Counted from the stretch's first letter, positions 6,671 through 15,733 are shown. The stretch is DNA of 31,268 nt from an uncultured Clostridium sp. (GCA_900538475.1 UPYT01000028.1:1-31268), one strand, 5' to 3'. The notes: generated by a model not told the origin, from the letters alone. Made by a program: numbers and translations.

Positions 6671-8083
6671 TTATACAGGATAAGCCTTATTTGCAGTATC
6701 TGCAACAGCAGCATCTACCTTGGTCTGCTGTGCCTCTCTGTACTTAAAGAATTCCTCTGCTACCTTCGGGAACAGAGCATAGGACAGAACATCCTCTTCC
6801 TGCTGCTTCCACTGTGCACATTCTTTTTCAAACTGCGGAAGCTGCGGCGGAATCAGATCTGCCGGACGGCAGGTAATCGGAGTCTCGTCTCCAATGATCT
6901 TCTTCTGCACTTCTTTATTTACCGGTGTTACAGTCTGACCGAATTCGCCCATCATGATCTTCTTGGACTCCTTGGGAACCAGCTTGTAGCGCTCACCAGA
7001 AATTACGTTCATAACAGCCTGTGTACCTACAATCTGAGAGGACGGAGTAACTAACGGCGGCTCACCGAAGTCTTTTCTTACTCTCGGGATCTCCTCCAGA
7101 ACCTCCTGGAACTTATCCTCCTTGCCAGCTTCCTTCAGCTGGTTTACCAGGTTAGAGAGCATACCGCCCGGTACCTGATACCGCAGAGTCTTAATATTAA
7201 CCCCCAGTACCTTCGGATTCAGCAGACCGCTCTTTAAGGATTCCTCCCGAATCGGTGCAAAGTACTCGGCAATCTCTGCCAGTTTGTCCTGAGACAGACC
7301 AGTATCATAGGGAGTGCCTTTGAAGGTCTCAACCATAACCTCAGTTGCTGGCTGGCTGGTACCCAGAGCCAGAGGAGACATTGCTGTATCAATAATATCA
7401 CAGCCGTTCTCCACTGCCTTTAAGTATGTCATGGAAGCAACACCGGAAGTATAGTGGGTATGCAGATCAATCGGAAGCTCTGTAGACTCTTTCAGTGCGC
7501 CTACCAGTTCCTGCGCTGCATAAGGAGTCAGCAGACCAGCCATATCCTTGATACAGATAGAATCTGCGCCCATGTCCTCGATTCTCTTTGCAATATCTTT
7601 CCAGTAATCCAGGGTATAAGCCTCACCCAGGGTATAGCACAGAGCGATCTGAGCGTGAGCCTTCTCCTTCTTTGCTGCTTTTACAGCGGTCTGCAGGTTG
7701 CGCAGATCGTTTAAGCAGTCAAAAATACGAATAATATCAATACCATTTGCTACGGATTTCTGTACAAAGTACTCTACCACATCATCCGCATAATGGTTGT
7801 ATCCCAGAATGTTCTGTCCACGGAACAGCATCTGCAGCTTGGTGTTCTTAAAGCCAGCTCTCAGCTTTCTCAATCTCTCCCACGGATCCTCTTTCAGGAA
7901 ACGAAGGGAAGCATCAAAGGTAGCGCCGCCCCAGCACTCTACTGCATAATAACCAACCTGATCCATCTTATCAATGATAGGAAGCATCTGTTCCGTACTC
8001 ATTCTGGTTGCGATTAAAGACTGATGCGCATCACGCAGAACAGTCTCTACAATCTTAACCGGCTTTTTCTGAATCTCTGCCAT
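6671..8083 (-). CDS. oadA: Oxaloacetate decarboxylase alpha-type (5S) carboxyltransferase
   Basis: A 470-aa carboxyltransferase of the OadA / pyruvate carboxylase subunit B / transcarboxylase 5S family. It moves the carboxyl group of oxaloacetate to biotin, releasing pyruvate, or runs in reverse. Visible features are the start of the TIM barrel with LRDAHQSL (D18), the lysine of CIKDMAG (K179, carbamylated in the family) and the metal histidines of LHTHYTSG (H208, H210). A C-terminal conserved domain follows (about 300-430). There is no fused biotinyl domain, so it depends on the separate carrier encoded upstream. It is the last gene of the operon, 28 bp after the beta-subunit gene, behind a clear AGGAGG. 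The family is certain; whether oxaloacetate is the only substrate is not. Confidence 0.92.
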   Translation of the reverse strand: MAEIQKKPVKIVETVLRDAHQSLIATRMSTEQMLPIIDKMDQVGYYAVECWGGATFDASLRFLKEDPWERLRKLRAGFKNTKLQMLFRGQNILGYNHYADDVVEYFVQKSVANGIDIIRIFDCLNDLRNLQTAVKAAKKEKAHAQIALCYTLGEAYTLDYWKDIAKRIEDMGADSICIKDMAGLLTPYAAQELVGALKESTELPIDLHTHYTSGVASMTYLKAVENGCDIIDTAMSPLALGTSQPATEVMVETFKGTPYDTGLSQDKLAEIAEYFAPIREESLKSGLLNPKVLGVNIKTLRYQVPGGMLSNLVNQLKEAGKEDKFQEVLEEIPRVRKDFGEPPLVTPSSQIVGTQAVMNVISGERYKLVPKESKKIMMGEFGQTVTPVNKEVQKKIIGDETPITCRPADLIPPQLPQFEKECAQWKQQEEDVLSYALFPKVAEEFFKYREAQQTKVDAAVADTANKAYPV

Positions 8084-8111
8084 TTTAATTTACCTCCTGA
8101 ATATTCTATCG

Positions 8112-9260
8112 TTAAATTCCAAAGATCGCCATGAAGGTACCAGCTGCTACTGCCGTACCGATAACACCGGCTACGTTGGGTCCCATGGCATGCATCAACA
8201 GGAAGTTGGTAGGATCTGCCTCCGCTCCCACCTTCTGAGATACACGGGCTGCCATAGGCACTGCAGATACACCGGCTGAACCAATCAGCGGATTTACCTT
8301 ACCGCCGGTTACCTTGCACATAATCTTACCGAATACTACACCGGCTGCTGTACCGAATGCAAATGCAATCAGACCCAGAACTACGATCAGCAGTGTGGTG
8401 GGCTTTAAGAATGCCTCTGCGCTGGTGGAAGCGCCTACAGAAGTACCCAGCAGGATAACTACGATGTACATCAGTGCGTTGCTTGCTGTCTCTGTCAGCT
8501 GCTTTACAACACCGCTCTCACGGAACAGGTTACCCAGCATCAGCATACCAACAAGGGGAGCTGTGGTCGGCAGAATCAGACATACAACAATGGTAACAAT
8601 AATCGGGAACAGGATCTTCTCCAGTTTGGATACAGGACGAAGCTGATCCATACGGATCTTACGCTCCTGCTCTGTAGTAAGCAGCTTCATAATCGGCGGC
8701 TGGATAATGGGCACCAGAGCCATGTAAGAATAAGCAGCTACTGCGATAGGTCCCATAAACTCAGTCTGTCCAAGCTTACCTGCCAGGAAAATAGAGGTCG
8801 GGCCGTCTGCTCCGCCGATAATGGAAATAGCGGCTGCAGCCTTATCGTTAAATCCAAATGCAATTGCCATAAAATACGCTGCATAAATACCGAACTGTGC
8901 AGCAGCTCCCAGAAGGAAGCTCTTGGGGTTCGCAATCAGGGGACCAAAGTCCGTCATTGCGCCAACACCCATGAAAATCAGAGACGGAAGAATACTCCAC
9001 TCGTCCAGAAGGAAGAAATAATGAAGCAGTCCGCCGACACCGTTGGACATATCCTCCGGTTTTGCCATAATATCCGGATAGATATTCACCAGCAGCATAC
9101 CAAATGCAATCGGCACCAAAAGCAGCGGCTCAAATCCCTTTCGGATAGCCAGGTACAAAAATACCAGCGCTACGCCGATCATCAGGAAATTGCCATACGT
9201 AAGATTGCAAAAGGCTGTCTGCTGAAGAAGATTAACCAATGTTGTTCCAATATAATCCAT
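8112..9260 (-). CDS. oadB: Sodium-pumping decarboxylase beta subunit
   Basis: A 382-aa polytopic membrane protein of the OadB/MmdB/GcdB family, which decarboxylates carboxybiotin and exports Na+. The signature [15 protein letters not shown] is at 149-163, with the conserved Asp152 in the Na+ path. Multiple hydrophobic segments run throughout, including a long span region at the C-terminus with the conserved [12 protein letters not shown]. Length is normal or slightly short for the family. It is preceded by GGAGGG and lies 41 bp after the biotin carrier gene. It is shared by both carboxyltransferases of the operon, since only one beta subunit is present. Confidence 0.95.
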   Translation of the reverse strand: MDYIGTTLVNLLQQTAFCNLTYGNFLMIGVALVFLYLAIRKGFEPLLLVPIAFGMLLVNIYPDIMAKPEDMSNGVGGLLHYFFLLDEWSILPSLIFMGVGAMTDFGPLIANPKSFLLGAAAQFGIYAAYFMAIAFGFNDKAAAAISIIGGADGPTSIFLAGKLGQTEFMGPIAVAAYSYMALVPIIQPPIMKLLTTEQERKIRMDQLRPVSKLEKILFPIIVTIVVCLILPTTAPLVGMLMLGNLFRESGVVKQLTETASNALMYIVVILLGTSVGASTSAEAFLKPTTLLIVVLGLIAFAFGTAAGVVFGKIMCKVTGGKVNPLIGSAGVSAVPMAARVSQKVGAEADPTNFLLMHAMGPNVAGVIGTAVAAGTFMAIFGI

Positions 9261-9301
9261 TTTAATCCCTCCATAAGGAACTTGCCGTTAATTGCAAGCT
9301 G

Positions 9302-9667
9302 TTAGTTTAATGTAGCAAGAACTGCGCCGGCTTCTACGGAATCGCCAACTGCTGCATTCAGACTTGCAACGGTGCCGTCCTGAGGAGCTACGATATCATT
9401 CTCCATCTTCATGGCTTCCAGAACCATGATTGCATCACCCTTCTTCACTGCCTGTCCCACAGTTGCCTTTACTGCAAGGATCTTGCCCGGCATGGGGGCA
9501 TTTACTTTTACAGCGCCAGCTGCTCCAGCCGGTGCTGCTACCTTCGGTGCTGCCTTAGGAGCTGCTTTCGGTGCTGCCTTGGGAGCTGCTGCTGCGCCGG
9601 TGGAAACGCCTTCCTCTACGGTTACTTCATAAACATTACCATTAACTGTAATTGTATAATTTTTCAT
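9302..9667 (-). CDS. Biotin carboxyl carrier subunit
   Basis: A 121-aa protein ending in a biotinyl domain with EAMKMEND (biotinylated Lys87). A flexible Ala/Pro/Lys linker with repeated AAPK units (27-47) precedes it, and a short N-terminal beta-rich segment comes first. It ferries the carboxyl group from the carboxyltransferase subunits to the membrane beta subunit. The AAPK repeats are visible as a DNA repeat near 9540-9595. It has an excellent AGGAGG and lies 21 bp after the gamma-like gene. Homologues are called MmdC, GcdC or OadC by system. Confidence 0.93.
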   Translation of the reverse strand: MKNYTITVNGNVYEVTVEEGVSTGAAAAPKAAPKAAPKAAPKVAAPAGAAGAVKVNAPMPGKILAVKATVGQAVKKGDAIMVLEAMKMENDIVAPQDGTVASLNAAVGDSVEAGAVLATLN

Positions 9668-9688
9668 GATAAATTCCTCCTAATATGC

Positions 9689-10465
9689 TTATGCTCTTTT
9701 CCATTTTGCGCCAGGCGCACGTTTGATGGAACGTACTACCAGGCCATCCGTTGAAGAATTGGAAGCAGCTGCAATTGCTGCAGTAATTACTGCTACCAGT
9801 TCCAGATCGTCAACCAGTTCCCCTTCTTCTGCCTCTACCGCTTCCACAACCGGTGCAGGAGCCGCCGGTGCTGCTGCCTCCTGTTTTGCCTTCATCTTTG
9901 CCTCGAAGATATTGACAAACTTCATTCCGGCAATAATCAGGCTGATAAAAATCAGAACCATAAATACAGTTCCCATACCCAGCAGGGTATTCATTGCTGC
10001 CTTTTCCATCTTTTCTCCAAAAGTATATTCTGGAGTAAATGCGATAGAAGTCGGCATCAGTCCCTGATCACCCTCAGTCATAAACATCTTGAATTCTGCG
10101 TTGCGGTTCTCAAACTGTGCCATAACCGTGCTGACGTATTCGTCATCCTCGGAAAGTACAGTGTCGGAAGAAATCACTCCTACGAATGCGCCGGTATCTT
10201 TCATTACACTCATCCAGGAGGTAACGCCGCCTGCAAGACCGTACTCTTTGTCTTCCAAAAGCGTTGCTTCCAGTTCCTGTGCCTGAGCCTCGTCAAGCGC
10301 TACGATATTCTGCAGAAGTCCTTCCGCACTCTGAGAAACGCCCATAGCTGTCATGGGGTCAAGCTCTTTCCCCTTGGTTTCCGTACCGGCAGAGCAGGCG
10401 GACAGGGAAAAGAGGCTGACTGTCATGCATAACACTAACAATACTCGCTTTATATACTGTTTCAT
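9689..10465 (-). CDS. OadG-like gamma subunit with an extracytoplasmic lipoprotein-type domain
   Basis: A 258-aa protein. Residues 1-24 form a lipoprotein signal with lipobox LSAC (Cys24). Residues about 25-158 are a predicted extracytoplasmic domain I do not recognise. A membrane span (about 160-182) follows, then a charged Ala/Pro linker, and at the end an OadG-like tail (ELVAVITAAIAA at 222-233; VVRSIKR at 243-249). Classical OadG is about 80-90 aa: one N-terminal span and a short tail. This version adds an external domain and apparently a lipid anchor. In the family, gamma assembles the alpha, beta and biotin subunits and binds Zn2+ through its tail. The position in the operon supports the gamma role. 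The function of the external domain is unknown. Confidence 0.8.
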   Translation of the reverse strand: MKQYIKRVLLVLCMTVSLFSLSACSAGTETKGKELDPMTAMGVSQSAEGLLQNIVALDEAQAQELEATLLEDKEYGLAGGVTSWMSVMKDTGAFVGVISSDTVLSEDDEYVSTVMAQFENRNAEFKMFMTEGDQGLMPTSIAFTPEYTFGEKMEKAAMNTLLGMGTVFMVLIFISLIIAGMKFVNIFEAKMKAKQEAAAPAAPAPVVEAVEAEEGELVDDLELVAVITAAIAAASNSSTDGLVVRSIKRAPGAKWKRA

Positions 10466-10482
10466 ATATCAGTCACCTCGTT

Positions 10483-11937
10483 CTAAACCGTTCCATGTTT
10501 TCTGTCAGGACGATCCTCTCTCTTGGTAAACAGCATCTCAAAGGCTGCAATCACACGTTTTCTGGTATCGCACGCATCGATGATGTCATCCACATAACCT
10601 CTCTTTGCAGCTGCCACAGCACTGGACTGAAGCTGGCGGTATGCTTCTGCCTTCTCTGCAATCAGAGCCAGGCTGTCATCTGCCTTTGCAATCTCATCTG
10701 CATACATAATCTTTGCAGCTGCCTCTGCATCCATCATTCCAATAGAAGCGTTCGGCCATGCATAAACCAGGTCTGCGCCAATGGATTTGCTGTTCATCGT
10801 CAGATATGCGCTGCCGTATGCTTCGCCTACAACTACAGTCACCTTCGGAACACTTGCATCTGCAAATGCGTAGGTCAGACGGCCTGCTGCCTTTGCAATC
10901 CGGCGCTCTGTGCATTTGCTTGCCTTATAACCCTTTACATTTACAAGAGTCAGCAGCGGAATGTTAAAAGCATCACAGAAGGAAACAAACTTCTCTGCCT
11001 TCTCGCAGCCGCGATAAGAAAGAACTGCGTCATACTCGCCTTCTTTCACGCCATTTTCGCCGTATACCTCTGTTCTATTTGCCACACAGCCTACGGTCAT
11101 GCCGTTCAAACGGATAAAGCCAGTAACCATAGACGGATCATAATCCTTCTTTACTTCCATAAAGAAATTATCATCAGAAATCTGGGCAAGCGCCAAATCC
11201 GTAGCACCTACACAGTTTTCAATATCAGAACAAATACGATTCAGATCATCCTCACACTCACTGTAGGACATATCATCCTCATTGTTTGCAGGCAGAATAG
11301 AAACCAGTTCACGAATCTGAGAAAGGATCTCGTCCTCACTGCCGGTAAAATCTGCCAGACCTGCCTCTTCGCTCTGGAAAGCAGCACAGGAGGTGTCACA
11401 TTTTTCAATTCGATTACCATCAATTGCATTGGGAGAATTTACAAACAGTTTTGCCTTTTTGCTCTCCATAAACACAAAATCTGCCATTGCAGAGGATACT
11501 GCCATACCGCCGCCGCAGGTACCAAAAACTGCGGAAATCTGCGGAACAACGCCAGAAGCCATAGCCTGACTTAAATACATCTGGCCAAAGCCGTTTAATG
11601 CATCGGTTGCCTCCTGCAGTCTTAAACCGGCGCAGTCAATCAGTCCGATAACCGGAGCTCCCATCTTCACTGCCATGGAATAAATGTTGGAAATCTTCTT
11701 TGCATGCATCTCACCCATAGAACCGCCCAGTACAGACGCATCCTGGCTGTACACATACACCAGGCATCCCTCAATGGTACCGTAACCGGTTACTACACCA
11801 TCTGCGGGAGTTTCCCTGTCAGTCATGTTAAAGTCTGTGCTTCTTGCTGTTACATAAGCGCCGACTTCAACAAAACTGTTCTCATCAAGCAATGCATTAA
11901 TTCTGTTACTTGCTGATGTTTGTGCTGAATTACTCAT
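10483..11937 (-). CDS. Acyl-CoA-type (12S/MmdA-like) carboxyltransferase, divergent
   Basis: A 484-aa crotonase-fold carboxyltransferase with two half-domains, like MmdA or propionyl-CoA carboxylase beta. Conserved parts include GGSMGEMHAKKI, GAPVIGL, SGVVPQISAVFG, FCDAFNIPLLTLVNV and VPKVTVVVGEAYGSAY. In well-known members the oxyanion-hole motifs read GGARIQEG and GGIIRxGA; here they are CAGLRLQEA and ERRIAKAAG, so the carboxyl donor may not be methylmalonyl-CoA. It is the first gene of the operon, 17 bp before the gamma-like gene. The start at 11937 is chosen because GGAGG lies 9 nt upstream; an ATG five codons earlier overlaps that ribosome binding site. A promoter lies about 110 nt upstream. 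The family is certain; the substrate is open. Confidence 0.88.
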   Translation of the reverse strand: MSNSAQTSASNRINALLDENSFVEVGAYVTARSTDFNMTDRETPADGVVTGYGTIEGCLVYVYSQDASVLGGSMGEMHAKKISNIYSMAVKMGAPVIGLIDCAGLRLQEATDALNGFGQMYLSQAMASGVVPQISAVFGTCGGGMAVSSAMADFVFMESKKAKLFVNSPNAIDGNRIEKCDTSCAAFQSEEAGLADFTGSEDEILSQIRELVSILPANNEDDMSYSECEDDLNRICSDIENCVGATDLALAQISDDNFFMEVKKDYDPSMVTGFIRLNGMTVGCVANRTEVYGENGVKEGEYDAVLSYRGCEKAEKFVSFCDAFNIPLLTLVNVKGYKASKCTERRIAKAAGRLTYAFADASVPKVTVVVGEAYGSAYLTMNSKSIGADLVYAWPNASIGMMDAEAAAKIMYADEIAKADDSLALIAEKAEAYRQLQSSAVAAAKRGYVDDIIDACDTRKRVIAAFEMLFTKREDRPDRKHGTV

Positions 11938-12046
11938 TTTGCAATCCTCCATTTTGAAATATTTTCACGACTTGACGAAATCCTGCCAAAAAACAGCAGG
12001 AAAGTCTCGTCTGGTCGCTTAGTAAATCCAATTTCTGCCGATTTTA

Positions 12047-12075
12047 ATTGTATAATGTCCTGCACTAAATTTCAA
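12047..12075 (-). promoter_or_regulatory. Promoter of the decarboxylase operon
   Basis: On the minus strand TTGAAA (12075-12070) and TACAAT (12052-12047) are 17 bp apart. The leader of about 100 nt contains a small hairpin, GACGA...CCTGC / GCAGG...TCGTC, between 11974 and 12012. I see no riboswitch in it. Confidence 0.7.
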
Positions 12076-12100
12076 GTTATTTTTTTAACTTTTGATTTTT

Positions 12101-13387
12101 TCATCGTTTTTTGGCAAAAAACTCTAACACCATTTGAACACAGGAAGAAAATTTCCATTCATCCACTGACGCTTCCATATAGAGAGGATACACCGCTGCC
12201 ACCTCTCCATTCAGCCGGTATATCTGATATCCTGCCACATCACCGGACCGGACTGGAGCCTTTCGCATATCCGGAAGCCTTGTGACACATTCCACCTGAT
12301 CCCAGTCTGACACCAAAAGCTTTAAATGGCGCTGTTCCTCCTTCAGACGGCTGCTGACAGGAACGCGCTCTGGCTCTTTTCCCCCTTCTACCAGCACAGT
12401 CCGTGGCTCCTCCGGCTCAAATACGTCACGGTAATGGTAATGCTCTTTTCCATACTCCAAAAGTGCTTTTGCATCTTCCCATTTGTAAGCTTTATGGGGC
12501 GGCCATCCGCTTCCCAAAAGGGCTATAATAAAGGTTCTTCCCTGACTTTCCAAGGCTCCCACATAAGAATATCCAGCTTCCCCCGTAAACCCTGTTTTTC
12601 CGGTCAACGCCCCCTCCATCATAGTCAGAAGCGCATTATGGTTTCCGCAGTAACGAGAATATTGGCCAGAACAGTCTGTAATGGTTCTTCCGGATGTTCT
12701 GGTAATTTCCAGAAACGCATCCTTTTTGGGAGAATCCCGAATACAGTACCTGAGAATCGCTGCCAGCTCCGCTGCCGTTGTCCCGTGGCTTTTCTCACCT
12801 CCATCTGGCATTGCACAGACTGCATCCAGCCCATTCGGTGTAATAAACCAGGTGTTTTTACATCCAATGTCTCTTGCCTTCTGATTCATCATGGACGCAA
12901 ACCCCTCTACACTTCCGCCTATATGCTCTGCAATCGCCACAGCAGAATCGTTGTGAGACTCCAGCATCAGAGAATACAAAAGCTCCTGAAGCCTAAACTG
13001 CGTACCTGCCGGTGCCCCCAAATGAACCTTTGGCTGAGCGGCTGCCTTTGAAGAAAACCGGCAGATATCCTCAGGATTCCCATTTTCCAGAGCCAGAATG
13101 CAGGTCATAATTTTTGTAGTGCTGGCCATAGGGCGAAAACTCTGCTCCTCTTTTCCATAGAGAATACGGCCGCTGACTCCGTCCATCAAAACCGCACTCA
13201 CTGCATGAAGACGAAGCTTCTCTTTCCCCTGGCCCTGGACTGTTTCTATACTCCGCTCCCATTTTATCCCCTCTCTTTCCGTATTTTCCCCGGACATGGC
13301 GCAGGGCTGCACAGCAACACTTCCCCACACGGCAAATCCGGCCGTAATTCCTATCATTAAGCCATAAGCACGGCTTCGTTTTCCCAT
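12101..13387 (-). CDS. D-alanyl-D-alanine carboxypeptidase (penicillin-binding protein, S11 family)
   Basis: A 428-aa DacF/PBP5-type enzyme that trims the terminal D-Ala from peptidoglycan stem peptides outside the membrane. Residues 1-30 form a signal peptide. The three active-site motifs are present: STTK (Ser89, Lys92), SHN (144-146, where most members have SGN) and KTG (264-266). A C-terminal beta-rich domain typical of PBP5 follows (about 320-400). The protein ends with a hydrophobic/amphipathic stretch and FFAKKR, which may serve as a membrane anchor. No strong terminator is visible after it, so some read-through into the decarboxylase operon promoter region is possible. It is divergent from dinB. 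Confidence 0.9.
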   Translation of the reverse strand: MGKRSRAYGLMIGITAGFAVWGSVAVQPCAMSGENTEREGIKWERSIETVQGQGKEKLRLHAVSAVLMDGVSGRILYGKEEQSFRPMASTTKIMTCILALENGNPEDICRFSSKAAAQPKVHLGAPAGTQFRLQELLYSLMLESHNDSAVAIAEHIGGSVEGFASMMNQKARDIGCKNTWFITPNGLDAVCAMPDGGEKSHGTTAAELAAILRYCIRDSPKKDAFLEITRTSGRTITDCSGQYSRYCGNHNALLTMMEGALTGKTGFTGEAGYSYVGALESQGRTFIIALLGSGWPPHKAYKWEDAKALLEYGKEHYHYRDVFEPEEPRTVLVEGGKEPERVPVSSRLKEEQRHLKLLVSDWDQVECVTRLPDMRKAPVRSGDVAGYQIYRLNGEVAAVYPLYMEASVDEWKFSSCVQMVLEFFAKKR

Positions 13388-13420
13388 GGTCTCACCCAGA
13401 ACCTATCATTACCTGATCCT

Positions 13421-13453
13421 ATTCTGGTAATTTTTTAATTATTCTGGTATGAT
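13421..13453 (+). promoter_or_regulatory. Probable extended -10 promoter of dinB with a direct repeat
   Basis: TGGTATGAT (13445-13453) fits an extended -10 element, 57 bp before the dinB start. ATTCTGGTA occurs at 13421 and again at 13441, two helical turns apart, and could be an operator. I see no clostridial LexA box here. The dacF promoter in the same 123-bp gap is not obvious. Confidence 0.45.
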
Positions 13454-13510
13454 AGACAAAGAAACTGCGGGATATTCCCCAGGGTCCAAACGCCGAAAGG
13501 AGGCCTGTTC

Positions 13511-14776
13511 ATGGAACGACAGCGACTTATTTTTCATATTGATGTAAATTCCGCCTTTCTTAGCTGGGAGTCTGTCTATCGTTTATCAAAGGATCCCCAT
13601 GCGATTGATCTGCGAACCATTCCCTCTGCAGTTGGCGGAGATGCCAAATCCCGCCATGGAATTGTCCTGGCAAAATCAGTTCCTGCCAAACAGTACGGAA
13701 TTTCTACAGCAGAGCCCCTGGTGTCAGCTCTGAAAAAATGTCCAGAGCTGACCATTGTTCCTTCCCGCTTTGACCTTTACCTGGAATACTCCGAAAAACT
13801 GATAAAGCTTCTTGAGGAATACACCCCGGACATTGAGAAATTCAGCATTGACGAGGCCTTTCTCGATATGACAGAAACCATTCATCTTTTTGGCACTCCT
13901 ACAGAGACTGCCAATCGCATACGGGAACGGATACACAGGGAGCTTGGCTTTACTGTCAATGTAGGCATTGCCCCCAACAAGCTTCTGGCAAAAATGGCCT
14001 CTGACTTTGAAAAGCCTGATAAAACCCACACCCTTTTCTCCTCGGAAATACCAGATAAAATGTGGCCGCTTCCTCTGCGCAATCTGTTTTTTGTAGGAAG
14101 CTCAGCTGCCATGCGCATGGAAAAAATCGGTCTTCATACGATCGGAGATATTGCTTCCTGCGACTGCTCGATTTTAAAAGCCCATCTGGGGGATAAATAC
14201 GGCTCCCTGATCCACCGATATGCTAACGGAATAGATGACTCTCCCGTAGAAGAACGAGAACCACTGAACAAAGGCTATGGCAACAGTATTACTCTGCCCC
14301 AGGATATTTCTGATTATCCCACTGCCTGTCAGGTGCTTCTGGCCCTGAGCGAAACGGTAGGGGCAAGACTGAGAGAAAACCATGTGCGCTGCAGCTGCGT
14401 CTGTGTAGAGCTAAAGGACTGGCAATTCCACAGCCATTCCCATCAGGCAACGCTTCCCTATGCTACGGATTCTACTACCATGATTTACCAGAAGGCATGC
14501 CAGCTTCTGAAGGAATTCTGGGATTTTACTCCAGTCCGGCTGATTGGCCTTCGGACCAGCCGTATTGATGAAACGGATTTTCATCAGATGAATCTGTTTG
14601 AAACAGAACAATCCCGCCGGATGAACGCTCTGGAAAAGGCCGTAGACTCTATACGCGATAAATACGGTGTAGACAGTATCAAGCGTGCCAGCTTTCTGGA
14701 AAAGGACCGGGTCGTGGATCATACGGTCAGCAAGAAAAAACATCTGAAACAGAAAGGAGAACCTTACCAGCCGTGA
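13511..14776 (+). CDS. dinB: DNA polymerase IV (Y-family translesion polymerase)
   Basis: A 421-aa Y-family polymerase that copies damaged DNA. The catalytic acidic residues are visible: Asp11 in FHIDVNSAF, and Asp114/Glu115 in SIDEAFLD. The helix-hairpin-helix region (about 190-215) and the little-finger domain (about 250-350) follow. QMNLF (359-363) fits the beta-clamp binding motif. The start follows AGGAGG with 8 nt spacing. Its stop overlaps the GTG start of the next gene (GTGA), so the two are translationally coupled. Confidence 0.93.
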   Translation: MERQRLIFHIDVNSAFLSWESVYRLSKDPHAIDLRTIPSAVGGDAKSRHGIVLAKSVPAKQYGISTAEPLVSALKKCPELTIVPSRFDLYLEYSEKLIKLLEEYTPDIEKFSIDEAFLDMTETIHLFGTPTETANRIRERIHRELGFTVNVGIAPNKLLAKMASDFEKPDKTHTLFSSEIPDKMWPLPLRNLFFVGSSAAMRMEKIGLHTIGDIASCDCSILKAHLGDKYGSLIHRYANGIDDSPVEEREPLNKGYGNSITLPQDISDYPTACQVLLALSETVGARLRENHVRCSCVCVELKDWQFHSHSHQATLPYATDSTTMIYQKACQLLKEFWDFTPVRLIGLRTSRIDETDFHQMNLFETEQSRRMNALEKAVDSIRDKYGVDSIKRASFLEKDRVVDHTVSKKKHLKQKGEPYQP

Positions 14777-15733
14777 GACAGGTATTTACTTACACTGCAT
14801 CCCCAAAATCCCAATCAGAGTTTCTTCTGAACTCGAAAAAACAAACGGAAAGTGACTTCCCGAAAGAAGGAATTACCGTACAGGACCTGCTTCTCTCTCA
14901 AGGATATTCCCGGCGGCTGATCATTGACTTAAAAGCGCTTCCGGATGGTCTTACCGTTGATGGATATCGGGTCTGCACTCCCTATATCCTAACTCCAGGA
15001 CAGGTGCTCACCGTTACCCTTCCGCCGGAAAAGAATTCTCCTCATATTGAACCAGTATGTCTTCCATTTCCTATTGTTTATGAGGATGAACACCTGATGA
15101 TCCTGAATAAGCCGGCAGGAATGCCAATCCATCCGTCCCAGGGAAACCATGACAACTCCCTCGCCAACAGCGCGGCCTGGTATTTTAATCAGAAGGGACT
15201 TCCATTTACCTTCCGCGTTGTAAACCGCCTGGATCGGGATACTACTGGTCTTTTGATTCTGGCCAAGCACAGTCTCAGCGCCTGCCTTCTTTCTGATATG
15301 ATGAAAAGAAGAGAAATCCGGCGTAATCAACGCACCGATTTCCAGAGTAAACGGCTCCACCATTGAGCGGTGCGTGGACTTTATCCATGGAGAGCAAGCA
15401 GTCACCCACTACCAGGTTCTCTACAGCAATCCGTCCTCCAATACCTCCCTGGTAAAGCTTCATCTGGAAACAGGCCGTACCCATCAGATCCGTGTTCACA
15501 TGAAGCACCTTGGCTTTCCGCTTCTGGGTGATTTTCTCTATTACCCGGACTTTAGCCTAATTCAGAGACAAAGTCTCCATTCCTGGAAACTGGAATTTTC
15601 TCATCCCATAACAAAAGAACCGCTGGCCTTTACGGCTGCGGTTCCTGATGATATGCAGTGCTTTCTTCCAGAGGGAGAAGCCAGACATTCTTTTATAAAT
15701 CCTGGCGAAGCCCCTTTGGGTAGTGATTTTTAA
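14773..15733 (+). pseudogene. RluA-family pseudouridine synthase, broken by an internal deletion and frameshift
   Basis: The first reading frame (GTG at 14773 to a stop at 15366) encodes an N-terminal S4-like part and the catalytic motif NRLDRDTTG (Asp154). It runs normally to KRREIRR and then into unrelated residues. From about 15320 the second frame continues the family: GVINAPISR, then HGEQAVTHY, LETGRTHQIRVHMKHLGFPLLGD, to a stop at 15733. Compared with RluD, about 15 codons between RREI and the GxVxxPISR segment, including the REYxAxxxG motif, are missing; the loss is not a multiple of three. The ancestral protein would modify uridine in rRNA. The gene overlaps dinB by 4 nt and its 3' end overlaps the rsmF 3' end tail-to-tail by about 40 nt. 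A sequencing error alone would not explain the missing codons. Confidence 0.85.

Noticed and set aside
10495..11574. Plus-strand open frame of 359 codons
   Set aside because: It is antisense to the 12S-like carboxyltransferase gene, Cys/His-rich in the way shadow frames are, and has no start signals.
11938..12100. Riboswitch in the decarboxylase operon leader
   Set aside because: The leader is only about 100 nt with one small hairpin and no recognisable aptamer or terminator/antiterminator pair.
13388..13510. SOS (LexA) box before dinB
   Set aside because: No GAAC...GTTC pattern is found; only the ATTCTGGTA direct repeat is present.
14773..15733. Programmed frameshift in the RluA-family gene
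   Set aside because: The two frames cannot be joined by a simple +1 or -1 shift without losing about 15 conserved codons, and no slippery site is visible.
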